A DNA stretch of 64,000 nucleotides from Aspidiotus rigidus. Taxonomy: Eukaryota; Arthropoda; Insecta; Hemiptera; Diaspididae. The position numbers and the translations under genes are program-made. The notes beneath the pieces are model-generated. The model saw only the letters and a list, made by a program, of their open reading frames with translations, had not been told where the DNA came from and made no database searches. The DNA is taken from positions 1,240,001 through 1,304,000 of the forward strand of contig JAVHKY010000063.1 of NCBI GenBank assembly GCA_035079385.1. Reading direction: 5' to 3'. Positions 35,401 through 45,265 of this stretch are shown piece by piece (the first letter of the stretch is position 1; the number at the start of each line of letters is the position of its first letter).

Positions 35401-35730
35401 AATAAATATAATATATATGTAAGAACGCTTTACCGTTCTCACGAATTTTTGTGTTGGTAGCGTTGTATCGATACTCGTAGACAGGTTTGGTAGTTGATGT
35501 TTTATAAGATAGACAACACTAGTAGATAGTTGTCACTTGATTTCACGTTTTGTACGTGCGTTAAGATATCGGGAAAACGGAATGCCGGAAAGACTTAGAG
35601 TACCGGTAAACGATCAGCCGATATTCTAACATATATAAGGAAACCTGTAATTTTTTTTTATGCTAGTTGTGATCTAGAACCTCTAAAACGTCGAGAAAGT
35701 TCATTGCCCCCTCCTCCTATTGACCTTGCT

Positions 35731-35770
35731 ACGGGTGTAATACCTCACTTTTCTAGCTAGAAAAGTCGGG
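35731..35770 (+). repeat. ACGGGTGTAA / AAAAGTCGG module, copy 4
   Basis: ACGGGTGTAATACCTCACTT then TTCTAGCTAGAA, a perfect palindrome, and AAGTCGGG. Confidence 0.6.
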
Positions 35771-35939
35771 AAAAGAAAATGTTATTTAACCACAATTTAT
35801 CAACAATATGCAAAGTAGGCTACTTTCGGAAAATAGGCCATCATCATCGAGAGTGAAAATTCGAAACAGAATAAGAACGGAAATACAGAAGGAAAAAATC
35901 GCGTGCAAGAACGAACAAGGCGGATGAATAAGCAGTCGG

Positions 35940-36191
35940 ATAAAAGTTTATATAAACTTGTCCGAACGGATGCTGGGCGCTTCACATTCAGGAGATGAAC
36001 GATCATTTTCTACTCGCTTCAAACAGCATGAAATCACTTTCGAATCCAGGAAGGAAAGAAGAAAATTCACCTTCGCCAAACACCTAGCTGATTGCAGGAT
36101 TGCGGCTGGGCATTCCTTCAGTCCTCATAAGAGCCGTCTAATCTGTAGAGAAAGGAATTTCAGGCTTAGGAGAGGGCTGAAGGCCCTCTAA
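35940..36191 (+). pseudogene. Penelope-like GIY-YIG endonuclease remnant
   Basis: The frame contains VYINL, GDERSFSTRFKQHE, FTFAKHLADCRIAAGHSF and HKSRLICRERNF, matching the C-terminal endonuclease of Penelope-like elements (GVY-L, YIG-TGRSF-TRFKEH, HL, H-F). The YIG motif is degraded to SHSGD and the reverse transcriptase is absent. The surrounding 35800-35940 sequence reads through stops. Confidence 0.6.
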
Positions 36192-38048
36192 ATTTGTCAG
36201 CATTTAGTCAGGTTTGGAGGCTGGCCTCCTTGGTTTTCGGATGAGGATGAGGAACAGAATTTGATGTGCGCCAACCCCGCTCCAACAACGGTGTTCCTAA
36301 TCCATTCTCATTCTGTTTCGGGTTTTCAGTCTCGTTCATGATAGCCTATGTAACGAAAGTACTTCGCATGTTGTTTAATGAATTATAATATACTTGAGTA
36401 ACGGTTTCTTTATTCTTTTTCTCATCCTAGTTCAATATGTAACACAACAGTATAGAATTCCAAATTGAAAAAATTGAACAGCAATACAGTGACGGTACCA
36501 AGAGGAAATTGCGTTATAAACGGAATCAATTCGAGATAGTTTTCGTCTACACTGGTACATTTTCTCTCTGCATTAAAACTCTTCGACGTTATTATTCAGC
36601 ACGTAAATGGTACTTATTTTAAAACACAAAACTACAGTAGATGAACCAGTAATTCCGTGAGCTAACGGAAGAAATTAAAAGTAGGCCATTAATGGGCGTA
36701 TATTTTGAACAAAACGAGATTTTATTATCGTTTGGGAGAAGGGTCCTTTCTTATAATTCTTAACTGCTCTACAGCACTACACTGAAATGAAGGTGAAAAT
36801 TGATCACGTACACAAGAGTGATTTCTAATTGATTATTTCAAAGACTCTTCTCTCTCTTTTCTGCATTTTTCTTTCTCGATTAACAATGTTTTATTGTATG
36901 AAGTGTGGGTACGGAACAAGAGGCGATATTATTTTCACAACAAAATGTTCACCGAATATTTCCTACGTGATGTGACAAACGTTTTACCGCACGAACTTCG
37001 ATTAAATGATAGTCACTACAGCGCGGGATAGAATATCGTTCCAGAAAATTGTAATTCTCGCTTGTACGCATTGTCAAAAGGCTGCTGGGACGGTTTACGG
37101 ATTTGCTAATAAAAACCGTACTTTCAATTCTATGAAAGAGTAAGCGTACATCGTGCATAGCGAATGATTTTCCGATATTCTCGCGAATACAATGTTAATA
37201 ACTTTGGTCCAATATCAATATAGTCCATGTATTTATGAAGAAAAGGAAACACATTTTCTTCCATTCAGTTCTCTGATAGGAATACGCAAGTCGATAGGGT
37301 GGATAATACAGCATTATTGAAACCTAAATCAAAGTCAACTTTAATTCTGCGTACTCATACCTACAAAAAAGACCTCTGGAGCATAAATTATTACCTCATT
37401 ATTTTCAATGGTGTAAATACATAGTAATAGCTCTGCCTTCACAGAATTGAAAATTGAAAAAACAAAAGTTTATTTGACTGTTTCGACAAAAGCTTGCAGT
37501 CTTTACTGGAAACCAAGTACAAACTATAATGAAATACGAAACCCGAGGAAGGAGAAAAATAAGGAACAAGAGATCAAGAACTGGTTTACAGCATCCCTTG
37601 TGGTGGCTACTCCAGTTATTATGTGGGGGAGACTATGCAGTACCTTCATAAAAGAATATCTTACCATAAAAATCATGAAAAGAACCACAAAAAAGATATA
37701 ATAAAAATATCAATTTCAAATCCGATACTAATGAATTCGGTACTATGTACGGTACTATCATTTCCAATATTTAAGTTTTCACAGGTTTCAGTTAATTCTG
37801 TTCCTTTCATTTGATTACTCATCTTTATCACTCGTACTTTTTTTTATTCTCTCTCGTGTTTCGTATTTCATTTTCAGTTTGTATTTGGTTTCCGACGAGG
37901 ATCTCTAGCTTCGGTCCAAACGTGGAAAATATTTTCGGCTTTCAAATTTTCAATTCTGTGCAGGGAGAACCATTACCATACGTATTTCAACTACGAGATC
38001 ATCTTTGCACGTAATAATTTGGTTCGGACTCTGCGCGAGTAAACTGTG
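36192..38048. other. No gene recognised
   Basis: Short frames at 36949-37158 (minus), 37447-37701 and 37811-38014 (+) have no recognisable domains. No clear inverted repeats were found. Confidence 0.45.
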
Positions 38049-38049
38049 A

Positions 38050-38194
38050 AGCCTGGTACACACGATACTACTATGCGAGCGTGCTACGAAGCATTGACCT
38101 TTTCAACTTTTCGCTTGCGTTAACCATGCTAGTATCTTCTGATTAATCAACGCTTCGTAGCACGCTCGCATGTTAGCATCGTGTGTACCAGGCT
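38050..38194. mobile_element. MITE with 43-bp inverted ends
   Basis: AGCCTGGTACACACGAT and CGAGCGTGCTACGAAGC (38050-38092) are mirrored at 38152-38194. TGA outside each end is a possible 3-bp duplication. Confidence 0.75.
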
Positions 38195-38329
38195 TGAAGT
38201 TAAGCGTTACGTACTATACTATACAAACATCATAGACGTACATCGCTTGTATTATTAAAGTTAGGATCATTAGACAACGCTACATATGAACGTACCCAAA
38301 AACTGAAAATTTCGAATATATTTCATTCA

Positions 38330-38441
38330 GGGGGGGGGGGGGAGTAATTAGTAGATGAGAATACAAGCGAAAAATTTGGTCACCTCGTCGGGATCCGAAC
38401 CCGAGACCTTTCATTCTCATCTACTAACTACCCCCCTTCTG
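38330..38441. repeat. Palindrome with pol III B-box-like core
   Basis: A G-run and AGTAGATGAGAAT at the left pair with ATTCTCATCTACT and a C-run at the right. The minus strand carries GGTTCGGATCCC, which fits a B box, so a tRNA-derived origin is possible. No full cloverleaf was found. Confidence 0.5.
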
Positions 38442-38633
38442 ATCACATTTCATTCAGTCCCAAAGGATTTTTTAGCAAAAACGTGTGTTACTGTCGCATT
38501 ACTAACTTTTAGTTTCAAATAAATTTCTAACGTGATTAGGTGTTAAGCACACGATATAAATAATATAAATTAGCGGCACCAAACTACAGTCGAACATACG
38601 TAGGAAGACCCATCATTCGTTGCACAAACCAAT

Positions 38634-38705
38634 ACATAATGAAAATACTCAAGAGAGCGCAAAAGCAGAAATTACTCACGAAAGTAAGGAAAATTGCAAA
38701 AACTG
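38634..38705 (+). repeat. Inverted repeat arm (partner 40090-40152)
   Basis: ATAATGAAAATACTC, AATTACTCACGAAAGTAAGG and AAAATTGCAAAAA match the reverse complement of 40090-40152 with scattered changes. The pair flanks the Penelope-like remnant and may be its terminal repeats. Confidence 0.6.
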
Positions 38706-38955
38706 TAGAAACAATATCGACAAACGAAGCGCTTTCGGATGGAAAAAACCATCTTCAGCGAGAACAAAAAAGCCACGGACACAACGATAAAACGAAACAA
38801 CGACACCAACTCGAAAAAAGGGAAAGAACTAATCATCGAGTTGTGATTCATAAATCAAGCTCGATCAGACCTTCGTCCGGTATATGCCTGTTCAGCATAA
38901 TGACACCACCAGTATTGTTATGACGAATGATTTCTATGTGTTCCAGGGACCATTT

Positions 38956-39472
38956 GTGACCTGCAATGATAAAAGGATGCTCATTGCCCTTTGACAGAAA
39001 CACCATTTCTCTCTGATTAGAAACCCAATCAGGGAGAAATGGTGTTCTTGCGCTAATGGGTAATGAGTAGAGACCGGATTCCTCGGCATTTGCCGAATGA
39101 GTTCCTGTGAAGGCAGATGAGTAAAAATGAAATAGAAGTATGTTTTGTGGTAGTAGGGGCCCAGGAAAAAAATTTTATTTTGCCGAAAAATGCCGAAATC
39201 GGAATAAATGCCGAAACGGAGGGTAAACGCCGAAAAGCATCTTCTTGTGTTACATAATAAGAAGTTTCTGTAGAAAAGGACAAATATGTTTGTATTTTTC
39301 AAATTTTCGCGACCTAATTTTATTTTTTCAATTTCCGTGACTTAATTTTCTGATTTTCAAACGTTTTTGCCGAATAAAGCCAAAAATGCCTTATTCAATG
39401 CCGAATTTTGACTTTTTAGTGCCGAGAAATCCGGTCTCTAGTAATAAGCATCCTTTTCTCACCGCAGGTCAC
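38956..39472. mobile_element. Hairpin (foldback) element copy 3, interrupted
   Basis: The ends GTGACCTGCAATGAT and CACCGCAGGTCAC match those at 52312 and 52622. ATTT flanks both sides (38952-38955, 39473-39476). Removing the hAT MITE at 39068-39440 and one of its duplications leaves a palindrome of about 136 bp like the other two copies. Confidence 0.88.
39068..39440. mobile_element. hAT MITE nested in the hairpin element
   Basis: The 373-bp unit has inverted ends TAGAGACCGGATT-CTCGGCA and a near-perfect 8-bp duplication, GTAATGAG (39060-39067) and GTAATAAG (39441-39448). ATGCCGAAA words repeat in the subterminal parts. Its ends differ at two positions over 19 bases from those of the transposase-bearing hAT at 43946. 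Confidence 0.92.
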
Positions 39473-40089
39473 ATTTGTTTAAAGTACGAATCTTCCTTGT
39501 GGAGAAGCACCTGAGAACCCTCCCGGAAGGTATGCCTACTGGTGATGAAGTGGTCAGCGAATGCCGAATCTTCCTCGCTACCCTTCTCACGGGCTCTCTT
39601 ATGTTCAGCCACTCTAATCATCAACTGCCGACCAGTCTCTCCGATATAAATTCCCTTGCAATCTGTACCCTGTAACCTATACACCCCACTCTTCTTCTCC
39701 TCAGAAACTCGGTCTTTCAGCTTAAGGGTATACTTTACACAGAAAAAATACGCGTAAATATACAAAAATAGAGGTCGCGGGGCGACTAATAACTGTCCAC
39801 AAAATGAATCAATTGTCATGAAATTTTTTCAGAGTGTTAGATGAGTGTTTGATACAGCTAGTCATTTAGTTATTCAGTCTTCCACTATAATATCAGTGAA
39901 CGGCCTCTAGACTTTTACTACTGCCTTCTCTAAGCGGATACTACGATGCTGCTGTGAGATTTTACATATGAAGTTTTCAATATTTCGTTTAGTAACTGGA
40001 GTATTTTCGTTTCAAATGGTATTCTCTTCTTTTTAGTTCAGTTATGGTGATAGCAATTCAATCAATTTTGTCGGCAACAACGGATTTTT

Positions 40090-40152
40090 TTGCAATTTTC
40101 CTTACTCTCGTGAGTAATTTTCGCTTTTGCATTTTTACTCTCTCGAGTATAT
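40090..40152 (-). repeat. Inverted repeat arm (partner 38634-38705)
   Basis: The reverse complement carries AATTACTCACGAGAGTAAGG and AAAATTGCAAAAA, as in 38634-38705. Confidence 0.6.
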
Positions 40153-40159
40153 TTTCATT

Positions 40160-40907
40160 ATGAATAGCCGTAACTTGGAGGATCGAATTAATTCCAATAG
40201 ATATATGTGTTGGCTGCCACTGATCTTCTTTTCTCTTAATCGTATAATCATTTTTATCCGAATAATACTCTCTTTCGCCAGGGCATTATTATTTGTTGTT
40301 CTCAAGCGTAAATAAAGTTACCGTATTATTCTATTATTTTTCGTGTTTGTTCGTGTTTGTCAGACATTAGGACTAACTGAAAATTGCGATTTTTCCATTC
40401 GAATGCATGGCGATGTTTTCGTTATCCTAACTCTGACAAACACTTAGTGCAACAAGCGACGCTAGCGTGACGCTGGCACTGGCACTGCTGTGTAGAGTCT
40501 AAATCGTCGACTTATTATTGTTTTCAATGTTAATATAGTTGCATAAACTGCGCCGTAAATAATTTTATAATAGGTATGATAATGATGAAAAAGTATTCAT
40601 TGTGCATACGCTTTTCTGTTCGCCAAGTACACAAATTTGATCGCGGAGCGTACGCAGGAACAGTGCGATAAAAAGAACGAATACTTTTTTTTGGACTGTT
40701 TGCTATCATGTACACATATAATATTAAAGATAGTATACGATACGTGTCCGCAAAGTGAATGATTGCGTACTTGCAGGGGTGGCAACTTCTACATAGCCGG
40801 TGTAGCGCCGCTACAGATGAGCGAACATGTTTTTTTTTTTTTTTTATACTAACGTATTAAAACTATTTTTATGTAATAAGTTAGGAGGTGGAAAGAAAAC
40901 AGCCGGC
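40160..40907. other. No gene recognised
   Basis: Small frames without motifs. A T-run (40832-40846) lies about 60 bp before the LINE remnant. Confidence 0.45.
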
Positions 40908-42260
40908 TACTCTCTCATCTGTTTTATATGGATGACCTCAAACTCTATGCTAAAAATGAAGGACAAATGAAACGACTATTAAACCAGGTGGCGGCCTTCT
41001 CCAGTGATATACAGATGAAATTTAGTATAGAAAAATGTAAAACCGTGTCTATAAGAAGAGGAATATAGAGAGCCCAAGATGAGACAATCAAGATGAGTGA
41101 TGAAGAAACTACTATGAAGGCACTGAACAAAGAAGAAACTTACAAATACCTGAGATTGGAACAGAAGAAGGTGACGGAAGAGGGGATTGTCAAAAGAAAA
41201 CTGCGCGGACAATTTCAGAGAAGACTGCAACTAGTATGAAGGACAGGATTGAATGCCAGGAATGTCATTACAGCGATAAATACTTATGCTCTGCCTGTGC
41301 TCATGTATTCGTTTGGGATAGTCCAATGGTGTGAATCGGGCATAGAAGAGTTACAAAGGCTGACTAGGAAAAACCTAACAAAAAACCGTTACCGTCACCC
41401 AAAAGCCGCAGTGGAAAGAATGGTCGTTTGGAGAAACAAAGTAGGAAGAGGCATACTAGACACTGCAGCTATGCAGACCAGCAAATAGCAAATATATACA
41501 AGTATATGCAGAAAAGAAAAGACAGAAACCCGCTAATAAGTGCAATAGTCAAATCGGATGAAAACTTAACACCTGTAAACCAAAGCGGAAACACTACAGC
41601 GGAGACCGAAGAAAATTTAAAGCCAGAAACGAAGCCCGGTTAACTGCATGGAAGAGCAAAGAACTGCATGGTAGATTTTACAAGGAATTGTATGCAGAGG
41701 AGGTGGACAAAGAAATGTCATGCGCTGGGATTAGGAGTGGTTATGTGTTTCCGAAGAGAGAGGAATCATGTTCGCAATCCAGGATCAGGTGGTACCGACG
41801 AGGAATTATAAGAAAGCAATCCTGAAGGAAGTGACTGTGGTAGACAAATGCCGAAAATGCGGCACCGGAGGTGAAACAATACAAGATATACTAAACGGGT
41901 GTGAAGCATTGATGACAAAAGAGTGCACGGAAAGACACAATGCAGCAGGCAAAATACTCTACCAAGAGGTGATGAGGAATATAGCAGGCAGATATAACGC
42001 AGCACCTTATTACCAATATACACCTGAACCAGTAGTCCAGACAGACAAATATAAGATCTACTGGGACCGGACTATCAGAACCGACTAAAAAACGGCAGCC
42101 CAGACGCTCCATCTACGACAAAAAGGAGAAGAGAGTACAGCTGATCGGTGGCAATACCTGCTAACCACAACATAAAAGCAGTGTACAATGAAAAGGAAAG
42201 GAAGTACAAAGAACTAGGAGTACAAATTAAGAAGATATGGAAAGTAGAGAAAGTTGACAT
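40908..42260 (+). pseudogene. LINE remnant, reverse transcriptase to C-terminus
   Basis: The 5' truncated copy begins inside the reverse transcriptase at HLFYMDDLKLYAKNE (active-site YMDD, about 40923), then FSIEKCKTVSIRRG, NARNVITAINTYALPVLMYS and WCESGIEELQRLTRKNLT. Later frames hold DQVVPTRNYKKAILKE, a Cys/His knuckle CRKCGTGGETIQDILNGCEA, TPEPVVQTDKYKIYWD and IRTD. The order and wording resemble the R2/R4 (Dong)-type lineage, whose members carry a C-terminal restriction-like endonuclease. That lineage call is from memory and tentative. Stops at about 41069 and 41239 and several frame changes show that it is inactive. Confidence 0.8.
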
Positions 42261-42474
42261 ACTGCCTATTGTAATAACTTATAATTATCGTCCCCTAATT
42301 TAGGTCCTCTTTTTATAGGGAACCTGTTTTATTGAGGGAGGGGTAATTTGAAGAAAAATGACAAGTGCCGGCCGTCGGGTGCCGTCCGGCAAAAGTGCAA
42401 CTTGTAAAAATTTTGATCTCCGACCTATATATGATGAAGGGAACTTTGGGAGATTTTCAACATGATAAGAGGGG

Positions 42475-42630
42475 AACTTGGGTGGTGAGGAACAATATTC
42501 TTCCTTCATTACAAAAATTTAACTGTACAATTAAAACAGGTTCCCTGTTCGCCTCGATTAACAAGGTTAATAAAGGCAACTCCGAGCAGCTCATCAGGTG
42601 GGCTGCGAGTTTTTTTGTCTTGTTTTTGAT
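42475..42630 (+). repeat. Dispersed repeat, copy 2 (copy 1 at 6955)
   Basis: GGTGGTGAGGAACAATATTC, AAACAGGTTCCCTGTTC, TTAATAAAGGCAACTCCGAG and GTGGGCTGCGAG parallel 6955-7130. Confidence 0.6.
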
Positions 42631-43937
42631 GGAGTATAAAGTTCAACAAAATGCAAAAAAATAATATTCGAAGTTGATGATCTGAATTATTCTTAAAAAA
42701 TCCATCATTATGTGTTGCGTAGGACATTTTATTTCTTTTGTTTTCAAGATTGAGGGTAGTTTTCTACAAAGAGTATGTCCTATTTTCTCAATTTGGGCAT
42801 TAAACCAATGTATTTTTCTTTTTCCGTTTTTTCTAAAAAAACATTATTAGTTCTTGTTATTGTCAGTGGCCTACTACGGGTATGTCATCGTCGCTCTCGG
42901 TTAGTATTATACATTTTCTTGTACGCGCGAACTTCATATATCTAATTAGCACTCGAAACGATTGATTCTATAAAATTGAGTTGATCTCGAGGACAGATGG
43001 ATACACAATTAAGTCTATGTTTAATACTGTATCGTGCACATCTGTGATTTTAAGTTTCTAGAGACACGATAGCGAGAACGAACGAGAGAAAGAGAAAGAA
43101 GGTAAGCGCGTAACAATCATTACCACCGTGATCCTCGGTGTATACTCGATTCGAAATCATTGTTGGAATTCTATAACCCTACACACAGAGTTTAGAACTG
43201 TTTGCACGTTCACTGATTAGGCTACTCCTACCTGTATCAACTCAAGGTACCAATTTGATTTGAACACCCTTTAATTCTCGCCTTCTTTCTTTTATTTTAT
43301 TTCTTTTACATTTTGAACTTTTCTTTCTTTTTTACTTTTCACATGACTACGTGCATAATATGTTTTTTCTTTTCTTCTTCTGTGGATTTCACATCTATAG
43401 TGATGTCATTTTTTTCAATCCGTAACAAATTCGTTAAACCGAATTTCTCGAGTACTAGATATCCATTACTTCTGACAATGAGAAATTTATTACACTTCGG
43501 AATTGTTTCCGCAGGTATATCTCTTGTGTTTCTTCATGCCTACTGTACATGTATTCTCTGACGCACGAGGCATCACAAAAACCGAGTCATATATTAAATT
43601 GGTTTCTCTTCTTTAAATTCTCGCCGCATTACTACATGTGCACTGAGGGGTATAAATAAGTCAGATGCACTCGAAATATTACACCTTTGTGTAAAGATTA
43701 CATTTTTATTATCAAAAATCATAAGAATTTTTTCACTATCGTTCTTTAATTTGTATTTTATTGTATTATTACTATCCCTAACACGTGTATGTTATATACG
43801 CCTCATCCAAGAACATCCTGACTACGCCTAATGTTGTTATAACGACCACCTTCTGCATCTGCGTGATTGCCCCTCTGCGGATCCCAATTCTCCTCAGAGT
43901 GCAGTCTTGAAGCTGCTTTTGGACCAAGCTTGTGTTA
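42631..43937. other. No gene recognised
   Basis: AT-rich. Frame 43313-43561 (+) is hydrophobic because of T-rich codons and has no motif. Confidence 0.45.
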
Positions 43938-44374
43938 CTTATTAGTAGAGCTCGGACTTTTCTTTGTTAAAAACAGTGACAATCGGTGCTGAAACGAGAC
44001 TTTTCAGTTTTATTCGGTGAAAAAAAAACATTCGTAAATAAATGAAAAAATATGTACTTATACGAACACAAATTTATAAAAATTTTACATTGTGCTGCAC
44101 GACGAGGTGCTTTTCCACGTTTTCTGCTTTGAAGGACAAACGTCTGTCGGATAATAGAGTTTTATATTCCGAAAAGCTACGCTCAACCTCCACTGAGACA
44201 ATAGGAGCGTACAAATAAGCGCTAAGAATTGTTGGACTCATAGAAGAAGGAGGGGTAGTTCCGTGGAGTAGCGCGTTGTTTATTTCCTGCAACAGGGAGA
44301 ATCCAGCATTTTTGGAGAAGACATTGTCAGCTTTGCGCTTCAAAGTCGCACCTCGGGAACTTGGTAGTAAATTG

Positions 44375-45265
44375 GGGCGATGAACGTTTGCGCACATTCT
44401 GGAAAAAGGGCTGCCTTGCGCACATGGGTATAGCCACTTTGCGCACAAGGATATAGCCAGTTTGCGCACAATGTTGGAGTAAATTTTCCTTCCCACTTGA
44501 AACAGGCTTAGGACTGTCTGCACAACAGCAGCCGTTGTTAAAAATGTACGCTAAGCGTATGGAAGTACATGGAAGTACATACATAGTGTATTTCTACTTG
44601 ACGAGTTTTTTCGGCTGGCAATGATACCCGGCAGCTTGTAGGTACCTCACCCTTGTTCTTTCTCCTCGTCGGTATTCCTCATATTTTGCTTTAATCGTCG
44701 CGATTTTATTGACGGTGGTCGTTCCTCTCGGATTTATTTCATTTTGCCAAATAGAAGCGTGTGTCAAGTCATTACACGTCTTCTTCGTACAACGGCAGAA
44801 TATATCACCACTTGCTAGAGTACGAAATTCGCGAAATATATAGTTATTGAGCGACACACATCTTTTCCCCCTTTTAGTTTCAATAATTTCTGTCGAAACA
44901 CCAGATGCCTTGTTTACGAAACGAAAGACAATGATATACTGGTATGGAGTTCGTGAACTATCATTCATTTTTTATCAATTTCATTCTTGTCCTAGAATAT
45001 TAGTCATTCACATACTCATTCGATCCGATCATCTTCCTAAACTGCAACTTGTTAGAACTAGATTCTTTTTAAGGCGGTAGAAATGCCTATTCCCACCTCT
45101 TACGGCGCCCGTCGAGCCTAAAGTCGGATACGGGTGCTGACTGAACTATGAGTATGTGCGCAAACGAGCTATTTTCATTTGCGCAAAGAGGCCATGTTCA
45201 TGTGCGCAAAACGGCTACACCTTTTCACCCTTTTTTCAGTCAATGCGCGCAAACGGGCTACATCC
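44375..45265. mobile_element. MULE-like element with FLYWCH gene inside the hAT
   Basis: GTAAATTG at 44367-44374 and 45266-45273 is a perfect 8-bp target duplication. The inverted ends of about 100 bp contain repeated TTTGCGCACA...GGCTA units of about 23 bp (44385-44483 and the reverse strand of 45150-45258). Long ends with internal tandem units, an 8-bp duplication and a FLYWCH protein suit a MULE/Phantom-like element. It splits the hAT transposase between its RNase H-like core and dimerisation domain, so it is younger than the hAT. Confidence 0.82.
44594..44968 (-). CDS. FLYWCH-type zinc finger protein, 124 residues
   Basis: The frame fills most of the insertion. IETKRGKRCVSLNNYIFRE, then GDIFCRCTKKTCNDLTHASI, follows the FLYWCH pattern (KRG, GY-Y, W-C, C-A-L), but the tryptophan is Phe and the final His-x-His pair is not clear. 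The Lys/Arg-rich tail (KIATIKAKYEEYRRGERTR) may bind DNA. FLYWCH fingers are frequent N-terminal domains of MULE transposases. No transposase core follows, so this is either a non-autonomous element with an accessory or remnant gene or a 3'-truncated copy. The Met is the first in frame. Confidence 0.55.
   Translation of the reverse strand: MNDSSRTPYQYIIVFRFVNKASGVSTEIIETKRGKRCVSLNNYIFREFRTLASGDIFCRCTKKTCNDLTHASIWQNEINPRGTTTVNKIATIKAKYEEYRRGERTRVRYLQAAGYHCQPKKLVK

Larger units (their letters stand above)
38848..39740 (-). pseudogene. Penelope-like GIY-YIG domain, split by two nested insertions
   Basis: On the minus strand, 39740 to 39477 reads KLKDRVSEEKKSGVYRLQG, GIYIGETGRQLMIRVAEHKR, SAFADHFITSRHTF and LLHKEDSYF, a well-preserved GIY-YIG endonuclease. 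After a foldback insertion (38956-39472) the domain resumes one frame away at 38951 with SLEHIEIIRHN, MLNRHIPDEG and a stop at 38848, the expected Penelope C-terminus. The reverse transcriptase part is missing beyond 39740. The insertion and frameshift show that it is dead. Confidence 0.8.

Noticed and set aside
36192..38048. LTR retrotransposon
   Set aside because: No long direct repeats, primer-binding site or gag-pol motifs were found here or elsewhere in the window.
38385..38425. A functional tRNA gene
   Set aside because: Only a B-box-like word is present. The rest forms a palindrome and no acceptor or anticodon arms can be drawn.
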